Made by a program: the position numbers and the translations under genes
DNA from: Pleomorphomonas carboxyditropha
GTDB lineage: Bacteria; Pseudomonadota; Alphaproteobacteria; Rhizobiales; Pleomorphomonadaceae
Assembly (NCBI RefSeq): GCF_002770725.1
Contig: NZ_NQVN01000002.1
Location: 1 to 64,000 of the forward strand
DNA length: 64,000 bases
Direction: 5' to 3'
The notes under the pieces: generated by a model
What the model saw: the letters and a program-made list of their open reading frames with translations, nothing else
What the model was told of the DNA's origin: nothing
The model's database searches: none
In this document: positions 26,268-35,281 of the stretch, piece by piece
Layout: each line of letters begins with the position of its first letter
Position numbering within the stretch: the first letter of the stretch is position 1

Positions 26268-27610
26268 GTCCGTCCTTTGGAAGTGCGCGCGAGGCGCGGG
26301 AAGCGATCGGCGCGGAAGGGCGCCGGATCGGCCGAAGGCGCAAGGCCGGCGACGAGATCGGCGGCGAGACGGCCGCCTCCGGGACCGATGCCGAAGCCGT
26401 GGCCGGAAAAGCCGGTGGCGACGAAGAGACCCGGCCATCCGGCGATGCCGGAGATCACCGGCAGGGCGTCCGGCGTCACGTCGATGTAGCCGGCCCAGGA
26501 GCCGGTGATGTCGATGCCGGAAAATTCCGGCAGGTCGATGCCGATGGCCTTGCCGGCGGCGGCGACGACCCGTCGATCGGGCGCCGGGTCGAGGACGCGG
26601 CTGCGCTCGAAGGGCGACACCTCGTCTTTCCGCCAGCGGCGCGCCGTCCGCAGCTCTTCGAAGAAGCGCCGGCCGAACCGCAGGCGCGGCCGGTCCGGGG
26701 ACAGCAGATGCCGGCGATAGTCCCAGAGCAGCCGGAAGCTGTCCGGCACGATGTCGGCGGTGGTGGCGTTGGTCTCGGAAACGATCCAGCCGCCGTCGTC
26801 GCGCCTGCGGAATCCCCAGCCGGTGCCGGCCACCGAAACGGTGGGCGTGGCGCCGTGTGGTGCCGTGCGCACGACCGAAGCCAGCACTTTCAATTGCGGC
26901 AGGTCGATGCCGAGATTGCCGAGAAAGAGGCGCGACCAGGCTCCGGCGGCGACCAGCACGGCGTCGCAACCGATAGTGCCGTTTTCGGTGACCACCGCTG
27001 AAACGCGGCCGGCCGTCCGCTCGACGCCGCGGACGGCGCATCCGGTCAGGACGGCGGCGCCGGCTCGACGCGCCGCCAGGGCGATCTCCGGCGCCGCCCG
27101 CTCCGGCTCGGCGCCGCCGTCCTCGGGCGTGAAGAGGGCGCCCTGCCATTGGCGGCCGGCGTTGGGCAGCAGGCGCGCCACCTCGTCGCGTCCGATCAGC
27201 CGGCTGGCGAGGCCGTGCCGGCGGGCGTCGGCGAGCCATGCCTCGTAGACCGCGACATCGTCGGGCCGGCGGCCGATCAGGTACATGATGCCGGTGGTCC
27301 GGAAGCCGGTATCGGCGCCGCCGAGAGACGCCCGGTCGCGCCAGAGGCGCTGGGCGACGCCCATCAGCTCGAGTTCGGCCGGGTCGCGCAGCGTGAAACG
27401 GCACCAGCCCCAGTTCCGGCCCGACTGCTCGGCGCCGATCCATCCCTTTTCGACCAGCGCCACGCTGTGCCCCGCTTCGGCGAGAAACAGCGCCGCCGAG
27501 GCGCCGACGATGCCGCCGCCGACCACCACCACGTCGACGCGGGCCGGCGGCGCGCGGTCGCTGTCGACGCGGGCGAGATCGAAGGCGGCGGGCCAGGCCG
27601 CCTCAGCCAT
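26264..27610 (-). CDS. DAO-type FAD-dependent oxidoreductase (first of tandem pair)
   Basis: A 448-residue flavoprotein: VVVVGGGIVGASAALFLAE near residue 26, SGRNWGWCRF, and ATGFSGHGFGIGPGGGRLAADL near the C-terminus. The family includes sarcosine, dimethylglycine and D-amino-acid oxidases/dehydrogenases. It overlaps hyuB by 8 bases and the second copy by 4. A tandem pair suggests either two successive oxidations or a heteromeric enzyme; sequence alone does not decide. Confidence 0.85.
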   Translation of the reverse strand: MAEAAWPAAFDLARVDSDRAPPARVDVVVVGGGIVGASAALFLAEAGHSVALVEKGWIGAEQSGRNWGWCRFTLRDPAELELMGVAQRLWRDRASLGGADTGFRTTGIMYLIGRRPDDVAVYEAWLADARRHGLASRLIGRDEVARLLPNAGRQWQGALFTPEDGGAEPERAAPEIALAARRAGAAVLTGCAVRGVERTAGRVSAVVTENGTIGCDAVLVAAGAWSRLFLGNLGIDLPQLKVLASVVRTAPHGATPTVSVAGTGWGFRRRDDGGWIVSETNATTADIVPDSFRLLWDYRRHLLSPDRPRLRFGRRFFEELRTARRWRKDEVSPFERSRVLDPAPDRRVVAAAGKAIGIDLPEFSGIDITGSWAGYIDVTPDALPVISGIAGWPGLFVATGFSGHGFGIGPGGGRLAADLVAGLAPSADPAPFRADRFPRLARTSKGRT

Positions 27611-29633
27611 GACGTCCCCCCGCGAGATGCAGCACCTCGTCGGCGATGGCGGCGACAGCGGCGGTGTCCGGCACCGTGCCCTCGTCGAGCCGTCTTTCGA
27701 CCCGTTCGCTGATCAGGCCGTGCAGCAACTGGCGCTTGAGGCCGGGAAGCCCCTCGGTGGCCGCCGCGATGGCGTCGTGCAGCCCGGCCGGCCAGCGCGC
27801 GTGGTAGGCCTCGCGAGCCGGGCCGAAGGAGAATTCCGGCGGCACCGTCCAGCCACGGCCGGCGGCGATCTCGCGGCGGCGGCGGGCCGTCGCCGCCTCG
27901 TCGATCTCTTCGGTGGCGTCGAGCACCACGCCGTAGACGTCGTTGGCGGTCTTCTCGGAAATGAAGCCGTTGAGGAGATCGTCGCGGACGAGGCGAGGCT
28001 CCCGGGCGAGCGGATCGCCGAAGCCGCCGCCGCCCTGGGTGCCGATCCTCAGCACGTCGCCGGGACCGAGTTCCAGGATGTCGATCTTGCCGATGTCGCG
28101 TTCGCGCCCGGTGCCCGGGTTGAGCGTCGTGAAGCCGGTGGTGCCCGGCTCGGCGCCCCGCCGCCCGGCCGGCGGGAAGATGTAGCGCTCCATGGCGCGC
28201 GAGGTGATCGTCGTATAGGGCGAGCGCGTTTCGAACTCGATGATGGTGCCGGTGCCGCCTCGCCAGCGGCCGGCGCCGCCCGAATCCTCGCGCAGGCCGT
28301 AGCGGCGGATGACGATGGCCGGCATCTCGCGCTCGATCATCTCGGTCGGCACGTTCCGCAGGAAGTTGAGGATGACCATGGTGCCGTCGACGCCGTCGGC
28401 CGTCGGCCGCGCCCCCGAGCCGCCGACGATCGGCTGGATGACGCTGACCTTGCTGCGGCCGGTCGAGAAATCCGGTACCGAGACCAGCAGGATCGAGCCC
28501 TGGCCGGAATCGGTGGCCGGCAATTCGTCCGGCACTGCCTGGGCTAGTGCGCCGATGGTGACGTCGCAGACCTTGTGCGAGGTGGAATAGCGGGCGCCGT
28601 AGGCGGCGCCCGGCTCGGGATTGAGAATGGAGCCCTTGGGAATCTTCACCTTCATCGGCCGGACGATGCCGGCGTTGTAGGCGATCTCCGGCTCCTGCGT
28701 GCACAACCAGTTGACGAGGCCGGTGATCAGCATCCAGTGGCCGTCCTTGCCATAGGTCGGCAGGTTGAGCGCGGCACGCACCTGCGGCGCCGTGCCGGCG
28801 AAGTCGAGCAGCATGCCGTCGCCGGCGATCGTCATGGCAAGGTTGACGCGGATGAGCCCGAGCCCGACCATGTCCGCCTCGATGAAGTCGGAGAACCGGT
28901 AGGTGCCGTCCGGCACGTGCTCGATCACCCGCCGCGCCTGCGCCTCGGCGTAGTCGAGCACCTCGTCGATGCCGCGCACGATGCGGTCGCGGCCATAGCG
29001 GCCGATCAGTTCCCGCACCCGCCGCTCGGCCGTGTTGAGGGCGGCGAGGCAGGCCTTCATGTCGCCCCAGTTCTGCTCGGGCGTGCGGGTGTTGATGAGG
29101 AAGGTGTCGAGGAAGACCTCGTCGAGCACGCCTTCGCGGAACAGCTTCTGCGGCGGGATGCGGATGCCTTCCTGGTAGACCTCGTAGCTCGATGGGGCTA
29201 TCGAGCCGGCGGTCCGGCCGCCGACGTCGGTCATGTGGATGAAGCTCCACGCGTAGCAGACAAGTTCGCCCTCGTGGAACACCGGCTTCCACAGGAAGAC
29301 GTCGGAGAGATGCGTGCACATGCCGCGCGTCGCCTCCGGATCGTTGGAGATGAAGACGTCGCCCTCCCTGACGTCGTGCGAGATGGCGGCGATGGCGTCG
29401 TCCATCGGCATGCCGATCATCATCAGCACGCCGGAGCGGCGGGGCGCCGCGAACACCTCGCCCTTGAGGCTGACGAGCGCGGCGCCGTAGTCCTGCGTCT
29501 CCTTGACGAAGACGGTGTGGGCGGTGCGGAACAGCGCCTGGGCCATTTCGTCGACCACCGCCTGGAAGCGGTTGCTCAGGATGGCGAGGCCGGCCTTGCC
29601 GTCGACGGCCGAATAGGGGCGCGATTGGCTCAT
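27603..29633 (-). CDS. hyuB: Hydantoinase B/oxoprolinase family protein
   Basis: The 676-residue large subunit of the ATP-dependent N-methylhydantoinase/5-oxoprolinase/acetone-carboxylase-like family. It shows FVKETQDYGAALVS, FISNDPEATRGMCTHLSDVF, the GGGFGDPLARE block near residue 575 and RRYGLREDSGGAGRWRGG. ATG 29633 overlaps the hyuA stop. With HyuA it should hydrolyse a cyclic amide bond at the cost of ATP. In the creatinine route, N-methylhydantoin gives N-carbamoylsarcosine; that fits the demethylating flavoproteins next door but is not proven. Confidence 0.9.
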   Translation of the reverse strand: MSQSRPYSAVDGKAGLAILSNRFQAVVDEMAQALFRTAHTVFVKETQDYGAALVSLKGEVFAAPRRSGVLMMIGMPMDDAIAAISHDVREGDVFISNDPEATRGMCTHLSDVFLWKPVFHEGELVCYAWSFIHMTDVGGRTAGSIAPSSYEVYQEGIRIPPQKLFREGVLDEVFLDTFLINTRTPEQNWGDMKACLAALNTAERRVRELIGRYGRDRIVRGIDEVLDYAEAQARRVIEHVPDGTYRFSDFIEADMVGLGLIRVNLAMTIAGDGMLLDFAGTAPQVRAALNLPTYGKDGHWMLITGLVNWLCTQEPEIAYNAGIVRPMKVKIPKGSILNPEPGAAYGARYSTSHKVCDVTIGALAQAVPDELPATDSGQGSILLVSVPDFSTGRSKVSVIQPIVGGSGARPTADGVDGTMVILNFLRNVPTEMIEREMPAIVIRRYGLREDSGGAGRWRGGTGTIIEFETRSPYTTITSRAMERYIFPPAGRRGAEPGTTGFTTLNPGTGRERDIGKIDILELGPGDVLRIGTQGGGGFGDPLAREPRLVRDDLLNGFISEKTANDVYGVVLDATEEIDEAATARRRREIAAGRGWTVPPEFSFGPAREAYHARWPAGLHDAIAAATEGLPGLKRQLLHGLISERVERRLDEGTVPDTAAVAAIADEVLHLAGGRHG

Positions 29634-31678
29634 GACGCGCGTTCTCCGATAAGGTTGCTCCAGGCGTCGACGCTCACCGTGAAGCCGGCGGGCACGTAGA
29701 CGGTGGTGTCGTATTGTTCGACGATGGCCGGGCCGGCGAAGCTGTCGCCCGGGCGGAGATCGGCGCGCTGGAAGATCTGCGCCTCGGCCGCCGCGCCCTG
29801 TTCGTAGACCGCGCGGCGGGAGGACGGCGGCGGCGCGCCGCGCCGAGCCGGTTCCGGCCGCGCCGCGAGCTCGGGCCTTTTCGTGACGCCGACGATCTGG
29901 ACGCGCGCCTCGAGAAGCCGCGCGGGGGCTTTCCGGTCGGCGTAGCCGTAGATGCGGGCATACTGCGCGTGAAAACTCTCGACCACCGTGGCGACGTCGA
30001 GCGGTCCGTCGGCAAGCAGCACGTTGACCTCGAAGGACTGGCCCTCGTAGCAGACGTCGACGGAGCGGAGCACCCGGACGTCGGATACCTCGACCTTTTC
30101 GTTTTCGAGCCAGGCCAGCGCCTCCGCCTCCAGCGCGGCGTAAAGTTCGCGCAGGCGCTCGTCGGCGAGCGTCGAGGCGCTTTCCCAGAGGCTGCGCACG
30201 AAGTCGGCCCTGAGGTCGGCGACGAGACAGCCGAGGGCGCAAAGGAGGCCGGGGGCCGGCGGCACGATGACGCGGCGGACATCGATCTCGCGCGCCAGCA
30301 TGAAGATGTGGGTCGGGCCGGCCGCGCCGTAGGCGAGGAGAGAGAAGTCGGCCGCCTCGGCGCCGCGGCGGGCAAGCTGCGGCACGAGGCCGGCATAGAT
30401 GTTGGCGGTCGCCACCTGCAGGATGGCGTCGGCCGCCTCGCGGAGGCTGACGCCGAGGCGATCGGCGATGGCGCCGACCGCCGCCGCGGCCTTGTCCGGA
30501 TAGATCGGCATCTCGCCGCCGAGCAGCCCGGACGGCGGGCAGATGCCGAGCACCACATAGGCGTCGGTGACGGTGGCGCGCGTGCCGCCGCGGCCGTAGC
30601 TCGCCGGACCCGGCACGGCACCGGCACTTTCCGGACCGACTTTCAGGATGCCTTCCTGGTCGATCCAGGCGATGGAGCCGCCGCCGGCGCCGATCGCCGA
30701 CACGTCGACGGCCGGCAGCACGACGGGAAAATCGCCAACCGTGTTCTCGTTGGAATAGGGCACCTCGCCGTCGATGACGGCCATGTCGACGCTGGTGCCG
30801 CCCATGTCGAGGGTGACGATGTGGTCGTCGCCGATCTGGCGGCCGATGAAGGCGGCGCCGATGACGCCCGACGCCGGGCCGGACAGCAGCGTATCGACCG
30901 GCCGGCTCGCCGCCGCCTCGACGCTCATGATGCCGCCGTTGGACTTGGTCGAGAACAGGCGGGCGGCAATGCCGAGCTCCGCCGCCCGCCGCGCCAGCGT
31001 CGCGAAGTAATTCAGCATGCGGCCGCCGATATAGGCGTTGATGACCGAGATCAGCGTCCGCTCGTACTCGCGCTGTTGCGGCCAGGTTTCGGCGGACGTG
31101 CAGACGTAGAGATCCGGTAGGGCCTCGGCGATCCAGGCCTTGGCCTGACGCTCGTGGCGGTCGTCGCGATAGGCATGCAGGAAGGCGACGGCGATGGTGC
31201 TGATGCCGGCCGCTGCCAGATCGCGCGCCGCCGCGACGATCTCCTCGCAGTCGAGAGGCGCGGTCTCGTGTCCCTCGGCGTCCAGGCGTCCGCCGACTTC
31301 GGCGACGTGGCGGCGCGGCACCAGCGGCACGGGGCGCGGTACCAAGAGGTCGTTGGCCTTCGGCAGGCGGAGACGGCGCAGCTCCAGAATGTCGCGAAAG
31401 CCGCGGGTGGTGATCAGGCCGACCTCGGCGCCGTTGCGCTCGAGCAGCGTGTTCACCGCCAGCGTCGTTCCGTGGGAAAAATAGCCTATGGCCGACGGGT
31501 CGACGCCGTCGTGGTCGCGGAACCGTTCGATACCGGCGAGGATGGCGTCTTCCGGCGGCCTGGTGGACGGTATCTTGGCAGATTTCAGGTCGCCGGTGGT
31601 TTCATCGAGAAGCAGCATGTCGGTGAAGGTGCCGCCGACGTCGATGCCCAGCCGGTAGCGCGGAGATGATTGAACCAT
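29630..31678 (-). CDS. hyuA: Hydantoinase A/oxoprolinase family protein
   Basis: The 682-residue ATPase-like subunit, with the actin-fold phosphate loops GIDVGGTFTDM at residue 10 and TLDMGGTSVDMAVIDG near 285, plus SHGTTLAVNTLLERNGA and the SGPASGV motif. ATG 31678 is chosen because it starts right at the conserved domain; a longer frame upstream has no similarity. It follows the binding-protein gene across a 95-base gap containing a strong hairpin, and overlaps hyuB at its 3' end. It works as a complex with HyuB in the cytoplasm. Confidence 0.9.
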   Translation of the reverse strand: MVQSSPRYRLGIDVGGTFTDMLLLDETTGDLKSAKIPSTRPPEDAILAGIERFRDHDGVDPSAIGYFSHGTTLAVNTLLERNGAEVGLITTRGFRDILELRRLRLPKANDLLVPRPVPLVPRRHVAEVGGRLDAEGHETAPLDCEEIVAAARDLAAAGISTIAVAFLHAYRDDRHERQAKAWIAEALPDLYVCTSAETWPQQREYERTLISVINAYIGGRMLNYFATLARRAAELGIAARLFSTKSNGGIMSVEAAASRPVDTLLSGPASGVIGAAFIGRQIGDDHIVTLDMGGTSVDMAVIDGEVPYSNENTVGDFPVVLPAVDVSAIGAGGGSIAWIDQEGILKVGPESAGAVPGPASYGRGGTRATVTDAYVVLGICPPSGLLGGEMPIYPDKAAAAVGAIADRLGVSLREAADAILQVATANIYAGLVPQLARRGAEAADFSLLAYGAAGPTHIFMLAREIDVRRVIVPPAPGLLCALGCLVADLRADFVRSLWESASTLADERLRELYAALEAEALAWLENEKVEVSDVRVLRSVDVCYEGQSFEVNVLLADGPLDVATVVESFHAQYARIYGYADRKAPARLLEARVQIVGVTKRPELAARPEPARRGAPPPSSRRAVYEQGAAAEAQIFQRADLRPGDSFAGPAIVEQYDTTVYVPAGFTVSVDAWSNLIGERAS

Positions 31679-31712
31679 GACCCTGAACGAAACTCCCAAA
31701 TGCAACACAAGG

Positions 31713-31747
31713 CGCCATCCGGAAAACCGTCGGTCTTCCGGATGGCG
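31713..31747 (-). promoter_or_regulatory. Strong hairpin between binding-protein gene and hyuA
   Basis: CGCCATCCGGAA (31713-31724) pairs perfectly with TTCCGGATGGCG (31736-31747), 12 bp with an 11-base loop, 26 bases after the binding-protein stop and 34 before the hyuA ATG. No T-tract. It could protect the binding-protein mRNA 3' end while letting a fraction of transcripts run on into hyuAB. Confidence 0.65.
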
Positions 31748-31773
31748 TCTGGACGGCAGCGCCGGGGGCGCCC

Positions 31774-33315
31774 TCAGGCGCCGATGTCGACTTCGGAAAA
31801 GTCCTTCTGGTGGCCCTGCGGGTAGAGCTTGACGCCGCTCACGCCGGCGCTGGCGGCGGCCACCGAGTTGACGAACACCGGGATGATGACGCCGCCGTCC
31901 TCCTGCAGCAGCTTCTGGGCTTTTTGGTAGAGTTCGGCGCGCTTGGCGGCGTCGACGGTGCGGCGCGCCTCGTGAATGAGCCCGTCGAACTCCGGATTCT
32001 TCCAGTGCGTCTCGTTCCAGTCGGCGTCCGACAGGTAAGGCACCGACAGGGCGGCGTCGGCGTCGCGCCCGGACCAGGATGAAGAGATGAACGGCTTCTT
32101 CAGCCAGATGTTGCTCCAGTATTCGCTGTCCGGCGTGCGGGTGACCTTGACGCGGATGCCCGCCTCGGCGGCGAGACCTTGGTAGAGCGTCGCCAGCTCG
32201 ACGAAGCCGGGCGTGGCGCCGGAGGTGAACAGTTCGAGGTCGATGCCGTCCGGATAGCCGGCCTCGGCCAGGAGTTGCTTGGCCCTCGCCACGTCGCGTT
32301 TGGGCGCCGGCTCGTCGAGCCCGTACTGGATCCAGGGGGCGACCGGGTTGTCGGCCGCCACCGTTCCATGGCCGCCGGCCACCAGCTTGAGAACGGCCTC
32401 CCGGTCGACCACCGCCTTGAGCGCTTGGCGGACCCGCACATCGTCGAACGGCTTGGTGTCGGTCCAGAAACTCAGCGTCATGACGAAGGGAGCGCGGACC
32501 TCAATGAGGTGAACGTCGGGGTTGCTCTCCAGCGTCTCGAGACCGATGCGCGGCAGGTCCCAGACGACGTGGACCTGGCCGGCGGCGATGGCGGCGATCC
32601 GGGCCGAGGGGTCGGGGATCGAGCGCAGCTCGACGGCGTCGACCTTCGGCAGGCCGGGGCGCCAGTAGGTGTCGTTCTTGACGAAGATAGCCGGCTCTTC
32701 GCCCGGCACATAGTGCTCGACCTTGAAGGGGCCGGTTCCGATGCCGGCGGTGCGCAACTGGTCCGTCGGCTGGCCTTCCTTGACGATGTAGGTGAAGCGG
32801 TTGACGAGATAGGAGGGGAATTCCACCACCGGGGTCTTCAGCGTGAATCGGACGGTGTAGTCGTCGACGGCTTCGACCTTGTCGCCGTCGATCGCCGACA
32901 ACGACGGCGTACCGGGCGAGCCGGTGGCCGGATCGAGCAGGCGGCGGAAGGTGTAGACGACATGCCTGGCGGTGAAGGGCTCGCCGTCCTGGAACTTGAC
33001 GTCCTGCCTGAGCTTGAACGTCCAGACGTCGGCGGTCTCGTTGGACTCCCAGGAAAGCGCCAGTTGCGGCTGCGGCGTGAAGGTGTCGTCCTGGATGACG
33101 AGGCGCTCGTAGACCAGGCTGACGCGGGCCGAATCCGGGTCGACGGCGCTGAAGGCCGGATCGAGCGTGCCCTTGGGCCCGTCGGCCTCGCCGGCGGCGA
33201 TGCGCAGCGTCTTCCGGGCCGTCTGCGCCGAGACGGCGCCGAGGGTGGACCCGGCGATCAGCACCGAGGTGGCGGCCATGAATCCGCGGCGGGAGAGTTT
33301 CAGCACGTCTGTCAT
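31774..33315 (-). CDS. Dipeptide-type ABC transporter substrate-binding protein
   Basis: A 513-residue periplasmic binding protein of the DppA/OppA (SBP family 5) type. ATG 33315 begins MTDVLKLSRRGFMAATSVLI, a twin-arginine-style signal (SRRGF) with cleavage near VSAQ. The mature part has LVYERLVIQDDTFTPQPQLALSW and DVKFQDGEPFTARHVVYTF, both family hallmarks. It has no adjacent permease, so it most likely serves DppBC/DppDF at 17183-20684 at the other end of the same locus; a shared operator half-site supports this. First gene of the minus-strand operon. Confidence 0.9.
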   Translation of the reverse strand: MTDVLKLSRRGFMAATSVLIAGSTLGAVSAQTARKTLRIAAGEADGPKGTLDPAFSAVDPDSARVSLVYERLVIQDDTFTPQPQLALSWESNETADVWTFKLRQDVKFQDGEPFTARHVVYTFRRLLDPATGSPGTPSLSAIDGDKVEAVDDYTVRFTLKTPVVEFPSYLVNRFTYIVKEGQPTDQLRTAGIGTGPFKVEHYVPGEEPAIFVKNDTYWRPGLPKVDAVELRSIPDPSARIAAIAAGQVHVVWDLPRIGLETLESNPDVHLIEVRAPFVMTLSFWTDTKPFDDVRVRQALKAVVDREAVLKLVAGGHGTVAADNPVAPWIQYGLDEPAPKRDVARAKQLLAEAGYPDGIDLELFTSGATPGFVELATLYQGLAAEAGIRVKVTRTPDSEYWSNIWLKKPFISSSWSGRDADAALSVPYLSDADWNETHWKNPEFDGLIHEARRTVDAAKRAELYQKAQKLLQEDGGVIIPVFVNSVAAASAGVSGVKLYPQGHQKDFSEVDIGA

Positions 33316-33736
33316 CTGGGAACCCCGTTTTAGAACTCGCGTCGGCATCGACCGGGCAGAGGGAGAAGCGCGGTGGATGCCAGTTCGTTCTAAATGCTAT
33401 AATCCAATCTCATTTTCTGGAATTCCAAATATCTAGCGATTTTGTAGTTTATATGCCGGCATTTGGAGCCCGGGGAGCAATCTTTGCCAAAACGCCGCGC
33501 GACCGGCAGGCCGATCGGACCGGGCCATGCCGCGGCATGGCCGGCATCCGAATGTCGGAGCACCGGGATCAGGCAATGCGTGAACGCGGGGGAGACGCGC
33601 TGCGACGGGCTGACCCGCGCCGGGCGGCACCGTCGGCCGCAGGCGCCGCCGGCATGTTGCGGCGAGGATGGCTCGGATATGTCCGGGCGTCCGCCGCTTT
33701 AGGCCTATTCAAATAACCGCTCCTGTTGCGCCACCT
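33316..33736. other. Promoter and gene-free region upstream of the binding protein
   Basis: 33316-33440 is AT-rich and should hold the binding-protein promoter and operator. 33440-33736 is GC-rich with no supported gene on either strand. It includes the 20-base perfect palindrome GGCCATGCCGCGGCATGGCC at 33523-33542, of unknown role. No clear terminator for the FGGY kinase gene is visible. Confidence 0.5.
33418..33430. promoter_or_regulatory. Candidate IclR half-site/operator
   Basis: TGGAATTCCAAAT contains the 10-base palindrome TGGAATTCCA and ends in TTCCAAAT, the same core as in the inverted repeat at 17040-17078. It lies about 100 bases upstream of the binding-protein ATG, in the only AT-rich part of this intergenic region. 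Confidence 0.45.
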
Positions 33737-35251
33737 TCAGTTTACTGCGGTTGCCCTCAGCGCGGCGTTGACCTCGGCGAGGCCGGCGTGCAACGTCCCG
33801 TAGGCGGCGAGGCGTCGCTTGTGCAGGGCATGGCGCCGCTCGTCCGGTTCGAACAGGCTGACCGGGCGCTCGACGGCGTCGACCGCCGCCTGCGGCGAGG
33901 CGTAGACGCCGGTCGCGATGCCGGCCAGCAGGGCGGCGCCCAGGCAGGAGGCGTCGAAGATCTGCTGACGGGCCAGGGGGCGGCCGATGATGTCGGCCTT
34001 GATCTGCATCCAGAGATCGGAGCGGGCACCACCGCCGACCACGGCGAACCGGGTGGGACTTACGCCCTCGGCGCCGAGGCGCGCGAGACTGAGCGCCTGT
34101 TCGTAGGTGACGCCTTCGAGTACCGCCTTGACGATGTCGGCGCGCCGGGCGTCGAACGACAGGCCGAGGATGGCGCCGAGCGCGTCGGCGTCGCCGTCGA
34201 GGCTGCCGCTGCCGGCGAAATGCGGCAGCACCATCAGCGGGCCGGGCTCCGGCGTCAGGCCGGCCAGCATCAGGTCGTAGGCATCGACGTTGCGCGCGGC
34301 GGCGGCCAGCCGCTCGTCGGCGCACAGCTCGTCGCGGCACCAGCGCAGCAGGCGGCCGCCGGTCTGGCTGCCGGTCATCGCCAGCAGAATGCCCGGAACG
34401 GCGTGCGGAATGACGGCGACGTTGAGCTTGCTGAGCGCCGGGTTGGGATGCCGCATCGCCAGCGCCAGCGCCTCGGTGGTGCCGAGGCCGTAGAAGCCGG
34501 TTCCCTCGGTGACGACGCCGGCCGCCAGGGCGGCGCAGGCCTGGTCGAAGCCGCCGGCCACCACTTCGACATCCGCCGGCAGGCCGGTCAAAGCGGCGCC
34601 GCGCCGGCCGAGCCGGCCGATGGAACTGCCGCCCGCCACCACGGCCGGCAGCTTGGCGGGATCGATGCCGGCCGCCTCGATCATCGTCTCGGACCAGGCG
34701 CCACGGTTGATGTCGTAGGCGAGGGTTCGGGCCGCCATGGTGGCGTCGATGGTCGGCTCGAGGCCGAGGCGCATCAGCACGTAGTCGCCGAAGCAGACGA
34801 ACTTGTGGGTGCGGGCGTAGATGTCCGGGGTATTGCGGCGCCACCACATCACCTTGGGCAGGCTGTAATAGGCGGTGGCCGGCTGGCCGGTGATGGCATA
34901 GATGGCGGCGGCGCCGAGCCTGGCGCGCAGCAGGTCGATCTCGGCGGCGGCGCGCAGGTCGGCGCTGATGGCACCGCCGGCCAGCGGCAGACCGTCGCGG
35001 TCGACCGGCAGCACCGCTTCCCCGAGGGCCGATACGGCGAGCGCCGTCACGCCGGCGCCGGCGGTCGCCGTCGTCTCGCGGATCGCCGCCAGCACCTGCT
35101 GCCAGACCTGTTCCGGGTCGAGCTCCCAGAAACCCTCGCGCGGATTGGCGAGCGTGTATTCCCGCCGTGCCTGGGTGAGCGGCCGGCCGGCGGCGTCGAA
35201 CACCACCGCCTTGCAGCCGGTGGTGCCGACGTCGATCCCGAGCAGCGACAT
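33737..35251 (-). CDS. FGGY-family carbohydrate kinase
   Basis: A 504-residue sugar kinase. The N-terminal phosphate loop is LLGIDVGTTGCKAVVFD; the C-terminal domain has ILGLSFDARRADIVKAVLEGVTYE and the adenosine loop VVGGGARSDLWMQIKADIIGRP. This is the xylulokinase/ribulokinase/fuculokinase group; the exact sugar cannot be read off. It is followed on the minus strand by nothing and preceded by the rpiR gene 30 bases away. The class II aldolase at 39633 suggests it makes a ketose 1-phosphate that the aldolase cleaves. Confidence 0.88.
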   Translation of the reverse strand: MSLLGIDVGTTGCKAVVFDAAGRPLTQARREYTLANPREGFWELDPEQVWQQVLAAIRETTATAGAGVTALAVSALGEAVLPVDRDGLPLAGGAISADLRAAAEIDLLRARLGAAAIYAITGQPATAYYSLPKVMWWRRNTPDIYARTHKFVCFGDYVLMRLGLEPTIDATMAARTLAYDINRGAWSETMIEAAGIDPAKLPAVVAGGSSIGRLGRRGAALTGLPADVEVVAGGFDQACAALAAGVVTEGTGFYGLGTTEALALAMRHPNPALSKLNVAVIPHAVPGILLAMTGSQTGGRLLRWCRDELCADERLAAAARNVDAYDLMLAGLTPEPGPLMVLPHFAGSGSLDGDADALGAILGLSFDARRADIVKAVLEGVTYEQALSLARLGAEGVSPTRFAVVGGGARSDLWMQIKADIIGRPLARQQIFDASCLGAALLAGIATGVYASPQAAVDAVERPVSLFEPDERRHALHKRRLAAYGTLHAGLAEVNAALRATAVN

Positions 35252-35281
35252 GTCATATCCTCCCTGTCTCCGATGTCGGCC

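Noticed and set aside
33433-33716. Short open frames upstream of the FGGY kinase operon end
   Set aside because: Low-complexity Arg/Ala/Gly-rich products on both strands, with no start signals.
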